Assembly (NCBI GenBank): GCA_900769695.1
Contig: CAAGHO010000032.1
Coordinates: forward strand, 1-14,840
Direction of reading: 5' to 3'
DNA length: 14,840 nt
Source of the DNA: Bacilli bacterium
GTDB lineage: Bacteria > Bacillota_I > Bacilli_A > RF39 > UBA660
Position numbers and translations under genes: made by a program. The notes below the pieces were generated by a model. The model saw nothing but the letters and a program-made list of their open reading frames with translations, was not told the origin of the DNA and did no database searches. This document shows positions 12,101-14,840 of this stretch, piece by piece. Position 1 is the first letter of the stretch, and every line of letters begins with the position of its first letter.

Positions 12101-14840
12101 CGTAGTTACCAGAGAAACTACCGTTGATAAATCCAATTGAACTTGATGCATAAATTGCACCACCATAAATTCTATAACCAACAGATGAAATATAATTATT
12201 TGTAAAATCACCTGTGATTGATTTTATATTAGCATAAGATATCGCACCGCCGTATGTAGTTGATGCACCAACAGAATAGTTACCTGTAAAGTTACCAACT
12301 AAATCGCCGTATGAACCTTGATAGATAGCACCACCAAATGATGGAGAACCTTGTTCTGTATATGTATAGTTACCAATAAAATCACCTGTAATGTTACCGA
12401 AATTACCGCAATAAAGTGCACCACCCATAGCAATAGCGGTAGTTTCATTATATACATAGTTATATTTGAAATCGCCTGTGATATTTCCAATTGTGCCATA
12501 GCTATAAATTGCACCACCCATAGATGATGTGTAGTTACCAATAAATGAGCCTTCTATATCCCCAATTGTAATACCTTGATTATAAATCGCACCGCCACCA
12601 CCATAAGAGTATGTTGAATAATTGTTTGTGAAATCACCCTTTATGTTTCCAATAGTGTTAGTAGATGAACCTGATGCATAGATGGCACCCCCACCACGAC
12701 AGGAATAATTACCAGAGAAGTTACCTTCTATATATTTTACATTACCACTACTAATATATATTGCACCACCCGCAGATGATGAATTATCAACTGATACATT
12801 ATTATTAGTAAAATCACCTATAATATTACCAATTGAACCACCACTACTAATATATATTGCACCACCCTCATAACCAGTGTAGTTACCTGAGAATAAACCC
12901 TCTATATCACCAATAGAGCCACCAGCATTAAAAATTGCTCCACCAGAGCCATAATTATAATTTACAACATTATTTTTAAAATCGCCTTTTATATTACCGA
13001 TTTTGCCCTCATTATAAACAGCACCACCCTCATAACCAGCATAGTTACCCGTAAAGTCACCTGTAATATCGCCTATAGATGCATAATTGCCTGTATTATA
13101 TATAGCTCCACCATATGAACTTGTACTTGAAGAATCGCTGGCATGATTGTTAATAAAGTCTGCTTCAATATTTTTTATTGTGCCACCTGCATTATAGATA
13201 GCACCACCATATCCACCACCAGAACTTGATGTATAGTTATTTTTGAATAAACCTTTAATATTGCCTATAGAAACATTGTTGCCTGTATTATATATAGCTC
13301 CGCCATAACTACCTGCATAGTTACCCGTAAAGTCACCTGTAATATCGCCTATAGATGCATAATTGCCATAATTATAAATAGCTCCACCATTTCCATTATT
13401 AGTATAATTTCCTGTGAATGAACCATTTATATTGCCTATAGATGCATTGTTTCCATAATTATATATAGCTCCACCATTACTACTACCAGTATAGTTACCC
13501 GTAAAGTTACCTTTAATATTGCCTATAGATGCATTGTTTCCATAATTATAAATAGCTCCACCATCTCCATAACTAGCATAGTTTTCAGAGAAATCACCTG
13601 TTATATCTTTTATAGTTGATGGAGATGAATTGCTCACGTTATAAATAGCTCCAGCACCAGATGAACCATAGTTGCCAGAGAATGAAGCTGTGATATTGCC
13701 GATTTTAGCATCTTCATTAAAGATAGCACCACCAGCATAACCAGCACGGTTTGAAGAGAATTCACCCCCAATGTCACCTATTGTACCCTTGTTTAAAATA
13801 GCACCAGCAGGTCCACCAGTTGTATAGTTACCAGTAAAGTTACCTTTTATATTACCAATTACAGCTGTTGTTGAATAGTTATCTATTGCACCGGCTACAT
13901 ATGAATAGTTGTTTTCAAAATTACCTGTAATGTCACCGATTTTGCCCTCATTATAAACAGCTCCACCATAACCGCTTGCGTAATCACCATCAAAATTAGC
14001 TGTTATATCACCTATTGTACCCTTGTTATTTATAGCACCACCAAAAGCTGCCGCATAGTTACCTAAAAAGCTACCAGAGATAGATGTGATTGTACCGCCA
14101 TTATTATAAACAGCACCACCATTAGCTTGACGCAAAGAGTCACTTGAATTACCATTTTGCAATGTAACATTAGTTAATTTTAAAGTTGTGCCAGATGTCA
14201 AATAGAAACCACCTCTATCATCTAAATCAATCACAGAGTAGTTACCATTAGTAATTATACCGTTGATATTCAAAACCCCATTAGCTGTAGTTTTAAGGTC
14301 TTCTGATAAGGTATAAACATCATCATTTACAAAGTTGAAGTTACGTTCATTTGATGTAACTTTTTGGTTCAAGGTAGCCAAAATATCGACATTTTTTGTT
14401 AAATAATATACTATTGAGTCATTTTTTGTTTTTGTTGTCGCTAAATCAAAGAAATTATATCTTACATAAATATCAGTGTTTTTAACAGTGTCTTCAATCT
14501 CTTGTGTTATATCAGTATCGCCATTTACATTGCTACCTAAGACTAATTGAAGTGATGAGCCCGTAGGCAAATTAAGGATTTGATAAATCTTTTCATTTTC
14601 TGTTTGATTACCAAATGCATTGATTGAATCAATAATCAACGTACCTGTTGATGATGTATCAGCAACAAAATTATCAATAAGACCATTTGTGCCGTCTAAA
14701 TCAATTTTTATCTTTGAAGTTCCAGAAGATGTAAATTTACCCAATGTAAAACTATCAATAACGTTGTTGTTTATATCTAACGTTGTATTATTCATTGACA
14801 AATTAAACTTGCCAGAAATAGTATTGTTCAAATCAAATAC
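1..14840 (-). CDS. Giant autotransporter-type repeat adhesin, internal fragment (both ends outside the window)
   Basis: One minus-strand frame is open over the entire window (4,946 full codons, bases 14840 to 3). Reading every triplet I found no TAA, TAG or TGA, and GGAIYN motifs at both ends and junction motifs in the middle are all in the same frame. The protein is dominated by Asn, Thr, Gly, Ser, Val and Ile, with only three cysteines. Two blocks of GGA[IV]YN plus FxxN rungs and one block of Asn/Thr/Gly repeats point to a right-handed beta-helix passenger. The C-terminal side runs into an Ala/Pro linker and the motif GGYLAQINSYDQAF, which in my recollection precedes autotransporter beta-barrels. 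By family it should cross the outer membrane by type V secretion and act as a surface adhesin or fibre; function is inferred. Signal peptide and barrel are not in the window, so neither is shown. A barrel-less surface protein is the alternative. Confidence 0.93.
120..689 (-). other. C-terminal passenger stalk (fifth copy of the stalk motif)
   Basis: After the last rung the sequence becomes SNSIYLNKANLVLNASNGKW, then HDGTLAVANENSLQNCSAEF (with the third cysteine), NSTLQIANNKIGTLSLNKVT, NVAIDMNLKSKASDKITANT, GSGNLLNVNKINIVSN and KLKSYYDENGMLRVLAYG. The TLQIANNKIG, IDMNL, DKI and INI strands correspond to TLDINNN, IDLDG, DNF and SIN in J1 and to TKLNIAND, VDVDL, DTI and TIN in J2. Here no seed motif follows; the chain instead enters the linker. 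By family this is the part that folds first outside the outer membrane and supports passenger folding (inference). Confidence 0.68.
690..3227 (-). repeat. GGAIYN rung block H (27 copies, C-terminal beta-helix)
   Basis: Twenty-seven rungs of about 24-58 residues follow GGAIYNxGxLTVxxSTFTSNxAxxN. The GGA[IV] and FxxN spacing matches the Chlamydia Pmp repeat pattern. Some rungs carry loop insertions, for example a basic stretch KKEKHKYYAPSF (near 1680), TYSVNNLTNKKTKVKV (near 1150-1220) and KKNDYTASQRKMTQF (near 1030-1085). Variant rungs read GGVIYN, GAAIYN, MGVIYN and GGGIYN (about 1880-2460). Codons for Ile-Tyr-Asn are mostly ATC-TAC-AAC, unlike block B. Lys is clearly more frequent here than in block B or D. 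It lies just ahead of the terminal stalk, the usual position for a passenger helix next to the barrel. Confidence 0.87.
3228..4090 (-). other. Junction module J4: stalk plus seed with a Pro/Lys insertion
   Basis: The segment starts with DKDVQSVLNSLTVNGGTLDV, NNLTINDNTKYNFDVKK and KYEYDKIWTNRV, the divergent counterpart of the stalk strands in J1 and J2. It then has FVLNKSDF, KLKLLYVRTSTSNFLGFDDG, YYVRYGLNGSIIIAQYNEED and ALWRTKAQTFKLKDNVVLYN. The closing seed is KLTIKGNSKSRYTISTPKEI, QGFTIGAG, a Pro/Lys-rich insert (TTPTDKTKPIPAKKQQIVGS) and GGKITLTNVNLLEN leading into the first GGAIRN rung. It is richer in Lys, Arg, Trp and Tyr than the repeat blocks, so it may be a folded domain exposed on the rod (inference). 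Confidence 0.62.
4091..4689 (-). other. Short beta-helix segment between J3 and J4
   Basis: About 200 residues of the same Asn/Thr/Gly strand style as block D: NNGTLNITNTNF, NTGNLNFNGTNTLATVQGTG, NKGTFTNNGNLTINKAQNDG, FNNSGELEIWAKDSSTEFAG. It contains no GGAIYN rung and no long near-identical DNA repeat. It looks like a short or eroded helix block, much shorter than its neighbours. Confidence 0.6.
4690..5280 (-). other. Junction module J3: stalk plus seed, divergent copy
   Basis: The Asn/Thr repeats stop and a more varied segment begins: GSLNLSGLNVNGGKIDAQN, then LNVSIDVALAGD, DSLTAKTI, YKIVIDSIKIIS, then a region with charged and aromatic residues (YSPFETTVADEVLREFVILS and SLGNLYSAVHMDKEQRAYNL). 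It ends with DLGEMAHDNSTLNILGNGHN, VGGITVKEGQILNVNN. The order (strand, IDV strand, D-x-L-TA, I-strand, R-A-Y-N-L, LNI-GN, GG-T-V, LNVNN) parallels J1 and J2 but residues have diverged. The region around 4880-5040 resembles no other part of the window. Confidence 0.6.
5557..6596 (-). repeat. 576-bp near-identical direct repeat at the C-terminal end of block D
   Basis: Positions 5581-6020 and 6157-6596 match at an offset of exactly 576 bases (192 codons), with roughly 20-25 mismatches over 440 bases by eye. Stretches such as 5791-5865 against 6367-6441 are nearly perfect. Weaker similarity extends left of 5581. A cassette from here (6031-6080) also recurs near 7282-7331, so the array has been built by successive copying. 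Confidence 0.88.
10228..10575 (-). repeat. 174-bp tandem repeat, two full copies plus a partial third
   Basis: Copies run 10228-10401 and 10402-10575; a third begins at 10576 and matches for about 32 bases before diverging. Each copy encodes 58 residues that include GVTNILGSVTANANINQNIN, IAETKDLTS, ADYLGGAITNAG and SLNLTG. I count roughly 15 differences between the two full copies. The start of copy 3 matches copy 1 better than copy 2. The period is a whole number of codons, so copy-number change would keep the frame. Confidence 0.9.
10896..11759 (-). other. Junction module J2: stalk plus seed, paralogue of J1
   Basis: After the last rung of block B comes a less repetitive region. Its closing half aligns by eye with J1: FNLNND, TKLNIAND, LGVDVDLTNGVADTI, STGTLTVETIN, KVFQILNLTSGSTLELALG, then NNDRNFNFVDN, YTLSDNLG, GTLNINGM, STIDLNN and GFTIGDNTTLNISNITFTG. 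The opening part (about 11590-11759, with TGSEADGYTYS and NILFDLMNGGSYTMND) has no visible partner in the window, though J1's counterpart would lie beyond the right edge. It joins the GGAIYN block to the Asn/Thr/Gly array. The module contains one of the few tryptophans (QLAGWLLATT). Its function is unknown; by position it caps one helix and nucleates the next. Confidence 0.7.
13039..13367 (-). repeat. Near-exact direct repeat inside block B, 276-bp offset
   Basis: Positions 13039-13091 and 13315-13367 are identical over 53 bases, an offset of exactly 92 codons. The encoded segment is an IGDITGDFTGNYA rung. The flanking rungs are close but not identical, which suggests a segment of three rungs was copied or converted in frame. 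Confidence 0.85.
13444..13563 (-). repeat. Tandem 87-bp rung duplication
   Basis: Adjacent rungs encode GGAIYNYGNNASIGNI twice, 87 bp (29 codons) apart; the DNA from the GCATTGTTTCC start to the GGA codons differs at only one base. The rungs differ in the loop after FTGNYT. This is the most homogeneous part of block B and a likely site of rung gain or loss. Confidence 0.8.
14121..14840 (-). other. Junction module J1: end-of-passenger stalk followed by helix seed
   Basis: This is the most N-terminal part visible (window residues 1-240). The first part carries NNTTLDINNN, a KIKIDLDG strand, a TGTLIIDSIN strand and KIYQILNL with GSSLQLVLG. The second part has NERNFNFVNDD, YTLSEDL, GVLNINGI and a GGFYLTSGTTLKLTNVTLQN strand that leads straight into the first GGAVYN rung. 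The same order of motifs occurs again in J2 (10896-11759), so this is a repeated module rather than a unique domain. Because the stalk motif normally closes a helix block, the sequence upstream of the window probably holds another helix block. I recognise the arrangement from gut-bacterial autotransporters but cannot name a domain family. Confidence 0.7.

Larger units (their letters stand above)
11760..14120 (-). repeat. GGAIYN rung block B (27 copies, Pmp-like beta-helix)
   Basis: Twenty-seven rungs of about 25-42 residues follow the pattern GGAIYNxGxIGxIxGxFxGNYxxx. The GGA[IVL] and FxxN pair is the hallmark of Chlamydia-type polymorphic membrane protein repeats, which form beta-helix coils. 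Four copies are degenerate: three begin with AGAI and one reads GGAIW. Rungs near 13290-13560 are spaced 84-87 bp apart and are almost identical. Codons for Ile-Tyr-Asn are mostly ATA/ATT-TAT-AAT, unlike the C-terminal block. Two of the protein's three cysteines are here (SCRGGG near 12690 and LYCGN near 12410). Eleven rungs contain an NYT or NYS sequon. Confidence 0.85.

Noticed and set aside
11981..12541. Two minus-strand ORFs (11981-12211 and 12299-12541)
   Set aside because: They are an out-of-frame reading of the GGAIYN rungs. Their composition (Ile, Val, Gln, His, Met) is low in complexity, and the in-frame reading gives ordered rungs across the same bases.
13021..13580. Possible CRISPR-like array, because short near-identical repeats are spaced 84-87 bp apart
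   Set aside because: The repeats and the spaces between them are both coding in one frame, the 'spacers' resemble one another, repeat edges drift, and the period is always a multiple of three. These are protein repeats.
11613..14000. KGD tripeptides (for example in IKGDFTNN) as integrin-binding motifs
   Set aside because: They arise from the common IxGDF rung consensus with a variable preceding residue, and no RGD was found. Nothing supports a specific binding role.
1..14840. Internal promoters, terminators, ribosome binding sites or a second gene start
   Set aside because: AT-rich stretches and ATG codons are common in the frame, but there is no stop codon anywhere to separate genes, and no hairpin plus T-run that stands out from the repeat sequence.
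1..14840. Phage tail fibre, S-layer protein or ice-binding protein instead of an autotransporter
   Set aside because: The GGA[IV]/FxxN rung pairs, the low cysteine count and the Ala/Pro linker at the C-terminal side fit an autotransporter passenger better. The alternatives cannot be fully excluded until the barrel is seen.

Overview
The whole window lies inside one giant protein-coding gene on the minus strand. One frame (codons on plus positions 3k to 3k+2) is open from base 14840 down to base 3, which is 4,946 codons. I read it triplet by triplet and found no stop codon. Neither the start nor the stop codon is in the window. No intergenic space, RNA gene, promoter, terminator or second gene can be supported. 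The many plus-strand ORFs are antisense shadows of this repetitive frame.

The product is a very large, Asn/Thr/Gly/Ser-rich, cysteine-poor repeat protein of the autotransporter (type V secretion) passenger kind. From the N-terminal side (right) to the C-terminal side (left) it holds: a junction module (about 14121-14840); 27 short GGAIYN/FxGNY rungs (11760-14120); a second junction module (10896-11759); a long array of 'GTLTNxG / NNGTI / TGTGTT' repeats in units of about 144-224 residues (5281-10895), with a 174-bp tandem duplication at its N-terminal end and a 576-bp duplication at its C-terminal end; a third junction module (4690-5280); a short helix segment (4091-4689); a fourth junction module (3228-4090); a second block of 27 GGAIYN/FxSNxA rungs (690-3227); a terminal stalk (120-689); and an Ala/Pro linker that ends in a Tyr/Asp/Met-containing segment (1-119). 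An autotransporter beta-barrel is expected just beyond the left edge.

The window suggests an AT-rich Gram-negative bacterium. The linker and the GGAIYN style recall giant autotransporters of uncultured, low-GC, gut-associated Alphaproteobacteria. That assignment is from memory and weak; Chlamydia-like Pmp proteins share the GGA[I/L/V] and FxxN motifs but not this overall layout.

The likely role, by family, is a surface fibre or adhesin: a right-handed beta-helix rod carried across the outer membrane. The most notable feature is that the end-of-passenger motif plus the following 'seed' motif recurs inside the protein, as if several passengers had been joined in series ahead of one barrel.
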